60,594 nucleotides of DNA from Singulisphaera sp. GP187 (GTDB lineage Bacteria; Planctomycetota; Planctomycetia; Gemmatales; Gemmataceae), in NCBI GenBank assembly GCA_945868575.1, contig CAMBMH010000004.1, forward strand, positions 1 to 60,594. The letters run 5' to 3'. This document shows positions 37,594-46,736 of the stretch, one piece after another. The translations under genes were made by a program, and so were the position numbers. The notes beneath the pieces are model-generated. The model was given only the letters and a program-made list of their open reading frames with translations. It did not search any database and had not been told where the DNA came from. Within the stretch, counting starts at the first letter, position 1; every line of letters begins with the position of its first letter.

Positions 37594-37729
37594 ATCTGGG
37601 CTCCAGGTTGATCTGGGCTCCAGGTTGATCTGGGCTCCAGGTTGATCTGGGCTCCAGGTTGATCTGGGCTCCAGGTTGATCTGGGCTCCAGGTTGATCTG
37701 GGCTCCAGGTTGATCTGGGCTCCAGGTTG
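37594..37729. repeat. minisatellite, 17-bp unit repeated 8 times
   Basis: Eight head-to-tail copies of ATCTGGGCTCCAGGTTG, all identical by eye, cover 136 bases. It begins 44 nt beyond the 3' end of the glycosyltransferase gene. Because 17 is not a multiple of 3, an open frame across it cycles through all phases and gives a 17-residue peptide repeat on the minus strand; that frame is not regarded as a gene. The lack of variation between copies points to recent expansion by slippage or recombination. Confidence 0.95.
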
Positions 37730-37772
37730 AAATGCCCTTTTGTGGTTGAACATATTCAGGCTCCAATCAACC

Positions 37773-38837
37773 TCAGGAACCAGAACTCTGGTTTCTCGCT
37801 TTCCGCATAGCCAACACAAGATTGGCCACATCTTCCACCCCGGTCGAAAGCCTCTTTGTTGGATTTGGGCTCCTCAGGAATTCCCCTACTTCCCGCTCGG
37901 GGGCGGCAGGATTACGAACCATTTTCCCAAGGCCGATTTTTTCCATGTAGAAACCGTTGATGGCCTGCTCGTATTGCTCCCTTTGCGGAATGCAAATGGT
38001 TTTTTTACCAAGAAAAGCGGCTTCTCCCAACAACTGGTTACCCGCCGGACAAACAAGGACAGAGCACGCCGCCAGCGCTTCCGGAAACCCTTCGCCATGG
38101 GGATGGAATTCGAATTGGGGCCAATTTTGGGCATGTTCGCACCCGCCATAAACCACGGTTCGTAACCCCAAAATTTTTGCGACCCGGAAAAGGCATTCCC
38201 CTACCACATCCTTGTAATAAACAAGGGTAAAACCACCGTCCGTGGGGCTCAGGCGGGTGATCGAACTTCGTAGCATCGGTCCGACAACCGCCTTCACGGT
38301 TTTGAAAGGCGTGCAAAATTCGGGATGAAAACAGGAAACTACCCGGGTAGCTTTGCGAGGCACGACCCACTCGATTGCCATCGAGAAAACCGCCTGATAA
38401 AGCCTGAGGAAGAAAGGTAACTCCTTTAACTTGCAGCGACTGATCTTCGCCTGATTGTCAACTCCGAGCACAGGAATTTTGTTTTGGATTGCAACCCTCG
38501 GGACAAGCGGCTCGAAATCCGTGATAGCCATATCCGGACGAATCGCATCCCATATTTTCTCCACATGCGACAAATGTTTCTGGCCATTTCGGACGAAATC
38601 AAGCATGTGCAAAATACTGGCGACCCAATCGATCTTTTGGCATTTTTTAATAAATGTAAGACCTGGTATATGATGAATGTTGGGAAATCCCCTGTCACGA
38701 AAAAAATGAAGCGCGTCGCCAAATGTAAGGACATGGACAGTAAAATCCGACTCTAGCCGTTCCATCAGCGCAGCCGACCTGGCCGCGTGGCCAAGACCTT
38801 CACCGCAAATGCCATAAAACAGAACCGGCTTGGACAT
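37773..38837 (-). CDS. glycosyltransferase, GT-B fold (MurG-like family)
   Basis: 354 residues. The beginning, LFYGICGEGLGHAARSAALMERL, has the GxGHxxR loop of GT-B enzymes related to MurG and the PF13528 group. A second Rossmann half (about 190-345) shows the donor-binding pattern: VVYGGCEHAQNWPQFEFHPHG, then FPEALAACSVLVCPAGNQLLGEAAFLGKKTICIPQREQYEQAINGFYMEKIGLG, which corresponds to the nucleotide-sugar site. It probably transfers a sugar from a UDP-sugar to a lipid or polysaccharide; donor and acceptor are not determinable. No signal or membrane helix, so likely peripheral at the inner membrane. Downstream of the DinB-like gene on the same strand, separated by a terminator-like hairpin. 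Confidence 0.85.
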   Translation of the reverse strand: MSKPVLFYGICGEGLGHAARSAALMERLESDFTVHVLTFGDALHFFRDRGFPNIHHIPGLTFIKKCQKIDWVASILHMLDFVRNGQKHLSHVEKIWDAIRPDMAITDFEPLVPRVAIQNKIPVLGVDNQAKISRCKLKELPFFLRLYQAVFSMAIEWVVPRKATRVVSCFHPEFCTPFKTVKAVVGPMLRSSITRLSPTDGGFTLVYYKDVVGECLFRVAKILGLRTVVYGGCEHAQNWPQFEFHPHGEGFPEALAACSVLVCPAGNQLLGEAAFLGKKTICIPQREQYEQAINGFYMEKIGLGKMVRNPAAPEREVGEFLRSPNPTKRLSTGVEDVANLVLAMRKARNQSSGS

Positions 38838-38885
38838 ACCTGGGATGGATTTGCCACGAATTTGGGATTTATTCTATTTTATAGC

Positions 38886-38915
38886 CAAAACCCGATGAGG
38901 AACCAGTCGGGGTTT
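38886..38915 (-). terminator. weak intrinsic terminator after the DinB-like gene
   Basis: On the minus strand, AAACCCCGA pairs with TCGGGTTT across an 11-nt loop, with one bulged C, followed by a short T-rich stretch. It lies 38 nt after the DinB-like gene stop and before the glycosyltransferase start. Confidence 0.4.
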
Positions 38916-38953
38916 CAATAGATTCCGGATTCAAATCCTTATCAAGATACCCG

Positions 38954-39445
38954 CTAAAAGAGGATCGGTTTTCCCAAAACCCTCCGGATCACCTGGATCT
39001 GGCCGCCGTGCATCAGGGTGTGGTTGGAGGTCAAAATCAGCAATTTGCCAAGTGTGGGGGCGAAAGTCGCCATGCTCCCGGTGCAAGGGCGGTCCAGATC
39101 CTCCTCGGAAAGGCCACCAACCAACGCGATGGTGGCCGCCCGGACTTTCTCAAACAGGGCGAGGGAATCCTCTTTGTTCATGTACCCTTCCGGGCCATCT
39201 TTGGGGACTCCCGTCCCATGGAGCTCCAGGAATCCCTCAGGCAGTTTGGGATAGTTCGCATCGGGAAGTTCCTCCTGGATCATGTTCACCTCGGCGAGGC
39301 TGACATTGCCCACTTGCCAGGCCGCATGGTTGGCCCTGGGATGGGGACGGACAAACATGTCCGCCTCGGAAAAATCGGCAAGAAACCAAAGGAGGTGGGA
39401 CCGTGTCTCCTCCAGTGCTGCCTGAATGGCTTTTATCCCGTTCAT
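38954..39445 (-). CDS. DinB-like superfamily protein
   Basis: About 163 residues from ATG 39445, chosen because GGGAAAG lies about 10 nt upstream; the open frame runs slightly farther to a TTG. A four-helix bundle is expected. Conserved features are the first helix with ETRSHLLWFLADFSEADMFVRPHP, the central AAWQVGNVSLAEVNMI, and the last helix LILTSNHTLMHGGQIQVIRRVLGKP, where the His residues supply the metal triad of DinB/YfiT-type proteins. Members include thiol transferases and metal hydrolases, and many have no known substrate. Its neighbours give no clear hint of role. Confidence 0.85.
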   Translation of the reverse strand: MNGIKAIQAALEETRSHLLWFLADFSEADMFVRPHPRANHAAWQVGNVSLAEVNMIQEELPDANYPKLPEGFLELHGTGVPKDGPEGYMNKEDSLALFEKVRAATIALVGGLSEEDLDRPCTGSMATFAPTLGKLLILTSNHTLMHGGQIQVIRRVLGKPILF

Positions 39446-39599
39446 GCTTTTCTTTCCCAATTTTTAATCAAAAAAAGAGAGACTTATGTATCCCGATCAA
39501 TGATCAGGAAAACATTAGGAAGGTGCATTCTATGCTCCGCATTTTTTTGAAAAAATTTGGCGAGCGATAGCGGGGGCAAATTGTGACCTGGAATTGGTC

Positions 39600-40517
39600 C
39601 TATTTGACCGGCTGGGTTGCCAGGGCAAGGGCGCCGTGGAGCACGACCTCTTCCCCCAGGGTGGCGGAGACGATTTCGGTCAGGCCCACATAGGGGCGGA
39701 ATACCTGCTTGGAAACTTCGGCGCGAAGGGGTTTGAAGAAGGTCGCTTCGCCCAAAAGGGAGACCCCGCCTCCGATCACGATCCGCTTGGGGCAGATAAG
39801 GGCAATGACCTGACACAGGCCCCATGCCAAATCACGAATGGCTCCGCTGAGGACTTCCGCCGCAACCGTGTCGCCGCTTTTGGCCAGTTCGGCGATTTGG
39901 GGGACGGTGGCGTTTTCGCCTCCGGAAGCTTTCATGTAGCGTTTTTGAATGCCCCAACCCGAGGCGTGGTGTTCGAGAATATCACCCCCCGGGCCAAGCG
40001 TCAGATGGCCGATTTCCGCCGCGCCCAGGCCCACTCCGGGGTGGATTCGCCCGCCGAGGATCAGGCCGCCGCCTATGCCCGAACCGACGGTCACATAAAA
40101 CACCGGGTTGGCGCCTTGGCCCGCGCCATGAACCGCTTCACCCAGACCGGCGACATCAGCATCGTTGCCCAGATGGACGGGAGCGGATCCGAAGCCTTGC
40201 GCTTTCAGAAGGCCGCGCAGCCATTCGACGATTGGATAGCGGTCCCACCCTTGTATCTGGTGGGAGGTGATGGTTTCGCCTGAGTTGGTGTCCACCGGAC
40301 CGCCGAACCCGATACCCGCGCCCAAAAGATTGTTGGAGGCGCTGGTGATACCATTTTGGGCCAGAAATCCGGGGAGGCCGGCCTCGATTTGTCTGCGAAT
40401 CCCCTCGGCGCCTTTGGCGGGGTCGATCTTTTCCCGCCAAAGGGAGGCGAGCTTGCCGTTCCCTTCACCCAAAGCCATCTGGAGTTTTGTTCCACCGAAC
40501 TCAATCGCAAGATACAT
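39600..40517 (-). CDS. ROK-family sugar kinase, zinc motif absent
   Basis: 305 residues from ATG 40517. ROK features: the ATP-binding beginning AIEFGGTKLQMALG, GAGIGFGGPVD, the catalytic-Asp motif VHLGNDADVAGLGE, the GSGIGGGLILGGRI turn, and IVIGGGVSLLG in the second lobe. ROK kinases phosphorylate glucose, fructose, N-acetylmannosamine or similar sugars. After GHLTLGPGG the usual zinc-binding Cys cluster (CxCGxxGCxE) is absent; the sequence there is DILEHHASGWGIQ, so the substrate loop must be organised otherwise. It lies about 100 nt downstream of the GmhA-like gene and may share its transcript. Confidence 0.9.
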   Translation of the reverse strand: MYLAIEFGGTKLQMALGEGNGKLASLWREKIDPAKGAEGIRRQIEAGLPGFLAQNGITSASNNLLGAGIGFGGPVDTNSGETITSHQIQGWDRYPIVEWLRGLLKAQGFGSAPVHLGNDADVAGLGEAVHGAGQGANPVFYVTVGSGIGGGLILGGRIHPGVGLGAAEIGHLTLGPGGDILEHHASGWGIQKRYMKASGGENATVPQIAELAKSGDTVAAEVLSGAIRDLAWGLCQVIALICPKRIVIGGGVSLLGEATFFKPLRAEVSKQVFRPYVGLTEIVSATLGEEVVLHGALALATQPVK

Positions 40518-40621
40518 AAACAATCTCAAATGAGTGCGGCGTGAACCGGCAGGCCGGATGGCGTCAGGGAAGGAGGCTATTGCCGAGTTTTCGTTACCCG
40601 AAAATCTTTACCTAATAACAG

Positions 40622-41233
40622 TTACACGGGGGCGGGAAGTTTCCCTTCCAGACCGATGCGGCGGTGCATATCGTCAACGACCCAGTGGAACGCGGCCAGG
40701 TGGACGCTTTCGACGATCCCCATGTCATCCAACGGGCTGTGGAGGTTGTGGTGGGCAAGGGTTTTGAGTTTGCCACCGGAGAATCCGGTGCAGCCGAGGG
40801 TTTCCACGCCGTGGGCGTTGCACCATTCGACGGCGCGGAGGATGTTGGGGCTGTTGCCTGATCCGCTGATGGCGATCAGCAAGTCACCCTGGGAGGCGAA
40901 ATTCTTGAGTTGTTCGAGGAATACGCGGTCGAAGCCTTCATCGTTGCCCCAGGCGAGGATGTAGGGGGTGTTGTCGGTGAGGCTCATGACTTTGAGGCGC
41001 TTTTTGCCACTGTCGAAATCTTCGCGACGAAGGCTTCCTTTGCCGAGATCTTCGCAAAGATGGCTGGCGTTGGAGCCCGAGCCGCCGTTTCCGATGATAA
41101 ACACGAACTTGCCCGCTTCGTAGCGCTTGTAAATCAGGTCCGCCAGGTTCTGGATTTCGGCAGGATTGACGCGCATAAGTTCTTCGCCGATGCGCTTCAT
41201 GAATGCGGCGGGGCTGAGTTGAATGCCTAACAT
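40622..41233 (-). CDS. gmhA: SIS-domain protein, sedoheptulose-7-phosphate isomerase type
   Basis: 203 residues from ATG 41233 (GGAAAGGAAT upstream); the frame stays open to 41314 without conservation. A single SIS domain: [84 protein letters not shown] and [19 protein letters not shown] match GmhA, which makes D-glycero-D-manno-heptose 7-phosphate for LPS core. A DnaA-initiator-associating (DiaA)-type relative is an alternative, since both share these motifs. The neighbouring ROK kinase and the KDO genes in the window favour sugar metabolism. Divergent from selB. Confidence 0.82.
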   Translation of the reverse strand: MLGIQLSPAAFMKRIGEELMRVNPAEIQNLADLIYKRYEAGKFVFIIGNGGSGSNASHLCEDLGKGSLRREDFDSGKKRLKVMSLTDNTPYILAWGNDEGFDRVFLEQLKNFASQGDLLIAISGSGNSPNILRAVEWCNAHGVETLGCTGFSGGKLKTLAHHNLHSPLDDMGIVESVHLAAFHWVVDDMHRRIGLEGKLPAPV

Positions 41234-41513
41234 CAGACAGATTCCTTTCCGATCGGGCCCGGCACCCCTGTGCCGCTGCCAACTTTGTGGCTGTGTCAAA
41301 GGGCGGCGGTGCAAAAGTGCCGCTCACCACAAGCCAACATTCTTATTTTACCAACCCAACCCCCCTCTGGGGAGCATCCCGCTTCGGGATCTGATCCGGG
41401 AAGCTTTACTTCGATAATGTTCCATTAGAGGGCCCAAGTCCCCAAAGGGACCTAAACTAAGGAAGGCGAAGGCCCCTTTTCCCCGCCAAGCCGCCTCCCA
41501 CTCCAGAAGGCCC

Positions 41514-43469
41514 ATGACTCGCGAATTCATCCTTGGCACTGCTGGCCACATCGACCATGGCAAAACCTCGCTGGTAAAAGCACTTACCGGGAAGGATTGC
41601 GACCGGCTTCCCGAAGAAAAAGCCCGCGGGATCACCATTGATATCGGTTTTGCCCATCTGGAGCTTCCCGGCCTGAAAATCGGCATCGTCGATGTCCCCG
41701 GACATGAACGGTTCATCCGCAATATGCTCGCGGGGGCAACCGGGATCGATATCGCCCTTTTGATCATCGCCGCGGACGATTCGATCATGCCGCAAACCCG
41801 CGAGCATCTCGAAATTCTCAAGCTTTTGGGGATTCGCCATGGGGTCATCGCCCTTACCAAGGCGGATCTGGTCGATCCCACCACGCTTGAGGTGGTCGAA
41901 CTGGAAATCCGTGATCTGGTTATGGGGAGTTTCCTGGAGGACGCTCCGATCATCGCCACCTCGGCCCACACCGGGCTGGGGCTTGAGGCCCTTAAAGAGG
42001 CCATTGCCGCCGAATGTGCCAAATCCGAAAAGGCGCGCGATCGTGGTTTTTTCCGCCTGGGGATCGACCGGGCTTTTGTGGTCCAGGGGCACGGGGCCGT
42101 TGTCACCGGGTCGGTCGTGGGCGGAAGCCTCCGGGTCGGCGAGGAGGTCGAGTGGCTCCCCCGGCGGGAGATGGTGCGGGTTCGGGCGCTTCATCACCAC
42201 GACAAGCCGGTGGATGAGGTCCGTCTGGGTATGCGCGCGGCCCTGAACCTGGCCGGGGTCAAGCACGAGGATCTGGCCCGGGGGCAGGAACTGGCCACGC
42301 CGGGCTACCTCCTTCCAAGCCGATTGCTCACCGTTCGTCTGGGGGCATTGGCAAGCAATGCCAAACCGATCAAGCACAGGCTCAATGCCCGGATTCACCT
42401 CGGGACATCGGAAGTGATGGGGACGATTTCGGTGCTGGATGCCGACCGGATCGAACCGGGTCAGTCCGCTTTGGCGCAGATCCTCCTTGAGGAGCCGGTG
42501 ATGGCGTCATGGGGGCAGCCTTTTGTGGTTCGCGATGCCCAGGCGGCCCATACCCTTGGAGGCGGGACGGTTCTGCAACCTATCGCCAAGCGTATCCGGC
42601 GAAGGCATCTGGAACTGTTGGTGCAGGTGGAGCGACTCGAAAGCAAGGATCCGTTGGTGCGGGCGGCAACCGCTCTTTGGTTTGCCGGGCTTGAGGGGAC
42701 CGATCCTTTGAGTCTTGCCCGGGATGCGGACCTTTCACGGGAAGAGATCGAACCCACCATCCAGGCACTCAGGACAAGTGGCGAACTGGTGGAAAGCTCC
42801 ACGGGGCAAACGCGCAAACTCCTCCCCGCAGGGCCGATCAAAGCGATCGAGGAGAAAATTCTGACTACTTTGGGAAGGCTGCATGATCAGTTCCCCTTGA
42901 TGTCGACCCACGAACGGGGACATGTCGAGGCGCAGCTTTCCTGGCTTAAATCCGATGAGCTGGTTCGGCGAGTCGTCGATTCGCTTCTCGAACGCAAAAT
43001 CCTCACGGGCAATCGCAAACGGATTGGGCGGGCCGATTTCAAACCAAAATTGAGCAACAATCTCCGCAAGCTCAAGGACAAGCTGGTCGAGGCGTATCGC
43101 CTGGGCAAATTCCAGCCGCCTGATCCTTCGAGCTTTACCGCGCTTGCGGGTGGCCACGCTTCGAGCATGGGCGACCTTTACAGCGTTTGCGAAATGGAAG
43201 ACGAATTGGTGAAAGTCGCGGATGGGATTTGGCTACACGCCGAATCATCGGAGTTGATGCGAAAGCTGGTCCGCGAGACACTTAAAATTCGTGGTCAAAA
43301 AGGCGAGCCGGGGATGACCGTCGCGGAAATTCGCGATCTGCTTGGAACCAGCCGCAAATTTGCCGTGCCCATCTGTGAACATCTTGACGCCATCGGCCTG
43401 ACCCGCCGCGATGGGGACACACGCGTGCTTGCGGTCGCGCCCCACACCGAAATCACCAAAGGGGACTGA
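41514..43469 (+). CDS. selB: selenocysteine-specific elongation factor SelB
   Basis: 651 residues, typical for SelB. The GTPase domain shows GHIDHGKTSL (P-loop), GITIDIGFAHL, DVPGHERFIRNMLAGATGID and TKADL; domains II and III follow (to about 385) with GTSEVMGTISVLD. The C-terminal half consists of winged-helix domains (about 400-648) that bind the SECIS hairpin in mRNA, here ending in MTVAEIRDLLGTSRKFAVPICEHLDAIGLTRRDGD. SelB brings Sec-tRNA(Sec) to UGA codons. The selA start lies 2 nt after the stop, so the two are cotranscribed. No strong ribosome site precedes the ATG. Confidence 0.96.
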   Translation: MTREFILGTAGHIDHGKTSLVKALTGKDCDRLPEEKARGITIDIGFAHLELPGLKIGIVDVPGHERFIRNMLAGATGIDIALLIIAADDSIMPQTREHLEILKLLGIRHGVIALTKADLVDPTTLEVVELEIRDLVMGSFLEDAPIIATSAHTGLGLEALKEAIAAECAKSEKARDRGFFRLGIDRAFVVQGHGAVVTGSVVGGSLRVGEEVEWLPRREMVRVRALHHHDKPVDEVRLGMRAALNLAGVKHEDLARGQELATPGYLLPSRLLTVRLGALASNAKPIKHRLNARIHLGTSEVMGTISVLDADRIEPGQSALAQILLEEPVMASWGQPFVVRDAQAAHTLGGGTVLQPIAKRIRRRHLELLVQVERLESKDPLVRAATALWFAGLEGTDPLSLARDADLSREEIEPTIQALRTSGELVESSTGQTRKLLPAGPIKAIEEKILTTLGRLHDQFPLMSTHERGHVEAQLSWLKSDELVRRVVDSLLERKILTGNRKRIGRADFKPKLSNNLRKLKDKLVEAYRLGKFQPPDPSSFTALAGGHASSMGDLYSVCEMEDELVKVADGIWLHAESSELMRKLVRETLKIRGQKGEPGMTVAEIRDLLGTSRKFAVPICEHLDAIGLTRRDGDTRVLAVAPHTEITKGD

Positions 43470-43471
43470 TT

Positions 43472-44887
43472 ATGTCTGTATTGCGGATGCTTCCCCCCGT
43501 GCATAGGCTCCTTGCCCAGCCGTCCATCGCCACCCTTTCCGAAAGTCTTGGTCATCAGGTTGTGGCGGAAGGAATTCGCCTTGTCCTCGAGACCATTCGT
43601 AAAGAGCTTCTGGATGGATCAAGGGTATCGATTTCTCCCGAAGAAGCCGCGGGAATGGTTGTGGCGCACCTGACCCAAAAGGAACGCCCCCAGATTCGCG
43701 CGGTGATCAACGCGACGGGAATCATTCTTCATACGAATCTTGGCCGTTCGCCTTTGGCGCCGACGGCCGCCCGTGCCGCGTACGATGCCGGGCGGGGTTA
43801 TCTCAACCTGGAAATGGATCTCGAATCGGGAAAACGCTCCTCGCGCCAAACGCCTGTGCGCAAGCTGATCACCCGTCTTACTGGGGCCGAATCCGCCACG
43901 GCCGTCAACAATTGCGCCGCCGCAACCATCCTGACCCTGCGTGTGTTGGCCCAAGGCAAAGAGGTCATCCTTAGCCGTGGGCAGCTTATCGAGATCGGCG
44001 GCAGCTTCCGCATGCCGGATATTATGTCCGCCTCGGGCGCGATCCTGAAAGAGGTGGGCACCACGAACATCACCCGCATTGGTGATTATGAAAAAGCGAT
44101 CGGGCCCAACACCGGCGCCCTGATGCGAGTCCATACTTCGAACTTCAAAGTGGTGGGTTTCACCAAAGAGGTAAGCCTTGCCGAGTTGGTCGAATTGGGC
44201 AAGAAACACAACCTTCCGGTAATTGATGATGCCGGCAGCGGCGCCATTCACGACCCCACACCCTATGGACTCAAAGGCGAGCCGATTCCCCAGGAGGCGA
44301 TGCGCCTGGGCGCGGCGGTAACGCTTTTTAGTGGTGACAAATTGCTCGGCGGTCCTCAGGCGGGAATCATCGCCGGGACTCGTTACTGGATTGAGCGGAT
44401 CGAAAAAGACCCACTCATGCGTGCTTTCCGCTGTGACAAAATGACCCTCGCCGCCCTTGAGGAGACCCTGCGGATTCATCTGGATCCCGATCGCGCGAGA
44501 AAAGAACTCCCGGTGTTGGCGATGTTATCGGCCGACATTACAGATCTGGAAAATCGGGCAAGAAGCCTGGGCGGACGAATGCTGAACATGGGGCTTGATG
44601 CCCTTGTCAGTGTCGACCATGCTTTCGTGGGTGGAGGAACCCTTCCCGAAGAACGCATTCCCACCTGGACCATCCGCATCACACCCCACAGGGGACAGCG
44701 GGCGGATGATATCGCAAAAAAATTGCGAACTGGCGAGCCTGCGGTCGTGGCCCGGATTGATACCGGAAAAATCGTGATTGACCCCAGGACGGTATTCACC
44801 GATCAGGAACAGCCCCTTCTGGATACATTGAACCGCGTGATCAACCATCGTCCCGATTCGTTGGCCCCCGTAACCGTTTCCGGTTGA
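43472..44887 (+). CDS. selA: L-seryl-tRNA(Sec) selenium transferase
   Basis: 471 residues, the usual SelA length. A fold-type I PLP enzyme that converts Ser-tRNA(Sec) to Sec-tRNA(Sec) with selenophosphate. Signature parts: RAVINATGIILHTNLGRSPL, AESATAVNNCAAATILTL, DAGSGAIHDPTPYGL and TLFSGDKLLGGPQAGIIAG, where the Lys of SGDKLLGG binds PLP. An N-terminal extension of about 70 residues for tRNA binding is present. The order selB-selA differs from the usual selA-selB. No selD or tRNA-Sec gene was found in the window. Confidence 0.96.
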   Translation: MSVLRMLPPVHRLLAQPSIATLSESLGHQVVAEGIRLVLETIRKELLDGSRVSISPEEAAGMVVAHLTQKERPQIRAVINATGIILHTNLGRSPLAPTAARAAYDAGRGYLNLEMDLESGKRSSRQTPVRKLITRLTGAESATAVNNCAAATILTLRVLAQGKEVILSRGQLIEIGGSFRMPDIMSASGAILKEVGTTNITRIGDYEKAIGPNTGALMRVHTSNFKVVGFTKEVSLAELVELGKKHNLPVIDDAGSGAIHDPTPYGLKGEPIPQEAMRLGAAVTLFSGDKLLGGPQAGIIAGTRYWIERIEKDPLMRAFRCDKMTLAALEETLRIHLDPDRARKELPVLAMLSADITDLENRARSLGGRMLNMGLDALVSVDHAFVGGGTLPEERIPTWTIRITPHRGQRADDIAKKLRTGEPAVVARIDTGKIVIDPRTVFTDQEQPLLDTLNRVINHRPDSLAPVTVSG

Positions 44888-45093
44888 AACGAACGGTTGA
44901 TTTGCCTTGAAACGACTGCGCTCCGGGGTAATATTTCGTAAGCGCTGTCCTTTCGAATGTCTCTTCCCATCTGCAGGACGCAATTCGATTCCTGGGTTTT
45001 TGCTGGTTTTCCAATTCCCCAAAACGAAAGGGGAATCGGAACGCTTAAGCCACCTGCAAGTCCATTTTTGGAAGTCTTGGAGATTTTTAGGTC

Positions 45094-46665
45094 ATGACCG
45101 CCTTTTCTCTTGCCCAAAATCACATCACCGTCAAAGACATCCGTAGAAATCTTTCCCCGGCAAGACTTTACCGCGAGGCGCTGGTTGTTGAACATGACTC
45201 GGTCATCTCCGATATGGGCGCGCTTATTGCTTTTTCGGGAGAAAAAACCGGGCGCAGTCCCGCCGACAAAAGGCTGATCAAGGATGAGGCGTCCGAGAAC
45301 GATGTATGGTGGGGACCCGTCAACATTCCGATCGGGAAGGAAGTTTTCGACACCAACCTCGAACGGGCGACGGATTACCTCAACACCCGTCCCTGTCTCT
45401 ATGTGATTGATGGCTTCGCCGGTTGGGATCCATTGTCCCGTTTGAAGATCCGGGTTATCTGCTCACGCCCCTACCATGCCCTCTTCATGCACAACATGCT
45501 CATCCGCCCGACAGAAGACCAGCTCTCCTCCTTTGGAGAACCGGACTTTGTCATTTTCAACGCGGGACAATTCCCCGCCAATCGCCACACCCGCGGCATG
45601 ACCTCCAAGACTTCGGTCGATATTTGCCTCGAGTCGCGCCAGATGGTCGTTTTGGGGACCGAATACGCGGGCGAAATGAAAAAGGGGGTTTTCACCCTCA
45701 TGAACTATTTCGGTCCCAAAAATGGCATCCTCACGATGCACTGTTCCGCCACCGCAGACCCCATAACCGGCCAATCCTCGCTTCTTTTCGGCCTTTCGGG
45801 AACCGGTAAAACCACACTGTCCGCAGACCCTACCCGCCAGCTAATCGGCGATGATGAACATGGCTGGGATGACCGGGGTGTGTTCAACATTGAAGGAGGT
45901 TGCTACGCCAAAGCAATCTACCTTTCCAAGGAACGCGAACCGGATATTTTCCAGGCTCTCCGATTTGGCGCGGTGCTGGAAAATGTGGTGTACGATCCCG
46001 AAACGCATCATGTCGATTTCGATGATTCGACCATCACCCAAAACACCCGGGGTGCTTATCCGATCGATTTTATCCCCAATGCCAGGATTCCGTGCCTTGC
46101 CGGACATCCCACAGATGTGATCTTCCTCACATGTGATGCTTTTGGGGTGCTACCCCCATTGAGTCGCTTGACAAACGAACAGGCAATGTTCCACTTCATG
46201 AATGGCTATACCGCAAAGGTCGCCGGAACCGAAATGGGAGTGAAAGAGCCACAGGCGACTTTCTCCCCATGCTTTGGCGGACCGTTTCTGGTGTGGCATC
46301 CTCGCAAATACGCATCGCTTTTGGCGGAGAAACTCGCCCGCCATGGAAGCAGGGTGTGGATGATCAACACCGGCTGGTCTGGCGGCCCCTATGGCGTGGG
46401 CAAACGGATTAGCCTCGACCTCACCCGGGCGATGGTCCGGGCCATTCACGAGGGGAAACTCGAAGGAGCTCCCACCAAGGACTATCCCCAATTTCATCTA
46501 AGCGCGGTAATCAAGTGCCCCGGGGTGTCTGATGCGTTGCTTCAACCCGAAAAAACTTGGGCTTCCGAAGCCGCTTTCAACGAAAATGCCCAAAAACTGG
46601 CGGAATTGTTCGACGAAAATATCAAGAGTATCGAGACCGGAAAGATCCGGGCAATGGAAGGGTAA
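45094..46665 (+). CDS. pckA: phosphoenolpyruvate carboxykinase (ATP)
   Basis: 523 residues, typical of the ATP-dependent form. It converts oxaloacetate and ATP to PEP, CO2 and ADP. The kinase 1a motif GLSGTGKTTLS (P-loop), the kinase 2 motif LIGDDEHGWDDRGVFNIEGGCYAK and the LINTGWSGGPYGVGKRI-like substrate stretch (here MINTGWSGGPYGVGKRI) are all present, with RSPADKRLIKD near the N-terminus. A gluconeogenic or anaplerotic role in the cytoplasm follows. Single gene, GGAG about 11 nt before the ATG, terminator hairpin shared with the convergent TPR gene. ATP rather than GTP specificity follows from the family. Confidence 0.95.
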   Translation: MTAFSLAQNHITVKDIRRNLSPARLYREALVVEHDSVISDMGALIAFSGEKTGRSPADKRLIKDEASENDVWWGPVNIPIGKEVFDTNLERATDYLNTRPCLYVIDGFAGWDPLSRLKIRVICSRPYHALFMHNMLIRPTEDQLSSFGEPDFVIFNAGQFPANRHTRGMTSKTSVDICLESRQMVVLGTEYAGEMKKGVFTLMNYFGPKNGILTMHCSATADPITGQSSLLFGLSGTGKTTLSADPTRQLIGDDEHGWDDRGVFNIEGGCYAKAIYLSKEREPDIFQALRFGAVLENVVYDPETHHVDFDDSTITQNTRGAYPIDFIPNARIPCLAGHPTDVIFLTCDAFGVLPPLSRLTNEQAMFHFMNGYTAKVAGTEMGVKEPQATFSPCFGGPFLVWHPRKYASLLAEKLARHGSRVWMINTGWSGGPYGVGKRISLDLTRAMVRAIHEGKLEGAPTKDYPQFHLSAVIKCPGVSDALLQPEKTWASEAAFNENAQKLAELFDENIKSIETGKIRAMEG

Positions 46666-46702
46666 CCCGCGTTTTTTATTGTCAAAAAAGTCCAATACTT
46701 TT

Positions 46703-46736
46703 GGGATAGGGCTTTTGAGGGCAAAAGCCCTATTCC
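46703..46736. terminator. bidirectional terminator between pckA and the TPR gene
   Basis: A perfect 12-bp stem (46706-46717 with 46722-46733), loop AGGG, extended by GGG/CCC after one bulge. It lies 40 nt after the pckA stop and contains the stop codon of the convergent TPR gene. T-runs are short on both sides, so termination strength is uncertain. Confidence 0.6.

Noticed and set aside
37479-37831. Minus-strand ORFs encoding a 17-residue peptide repeat over the minisatellite
   Set aside because: The frame is open only because the 17-bp unit has no stop in any of its three phases. One ORF overlaps the glycosyltransferase gene and neither has a ribosome site or known relatives.
41376-41390. 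Small hairpin ATCCCG-CTT-CGGGAT between gmhA-like gene and selB
   Set aside because: Only 6 bp with no T-run or conserved context; hairpins of this size are common in this base composition.
44872-44893. Hairpin around the selA stop codon
   Set aside because: The stem is interrupted by a bulge and not followed by T residues, so it was not called as a terminator.
44940-45010. Possible tRNA (T-loop-like ATTCGATTCCTG) upstream of pckA
   Set aside because: No matching acceptor stem, anticodon arm or D-arm could be built around it; a selenocysteine tRNA was specifically looked for near selBA and not found.
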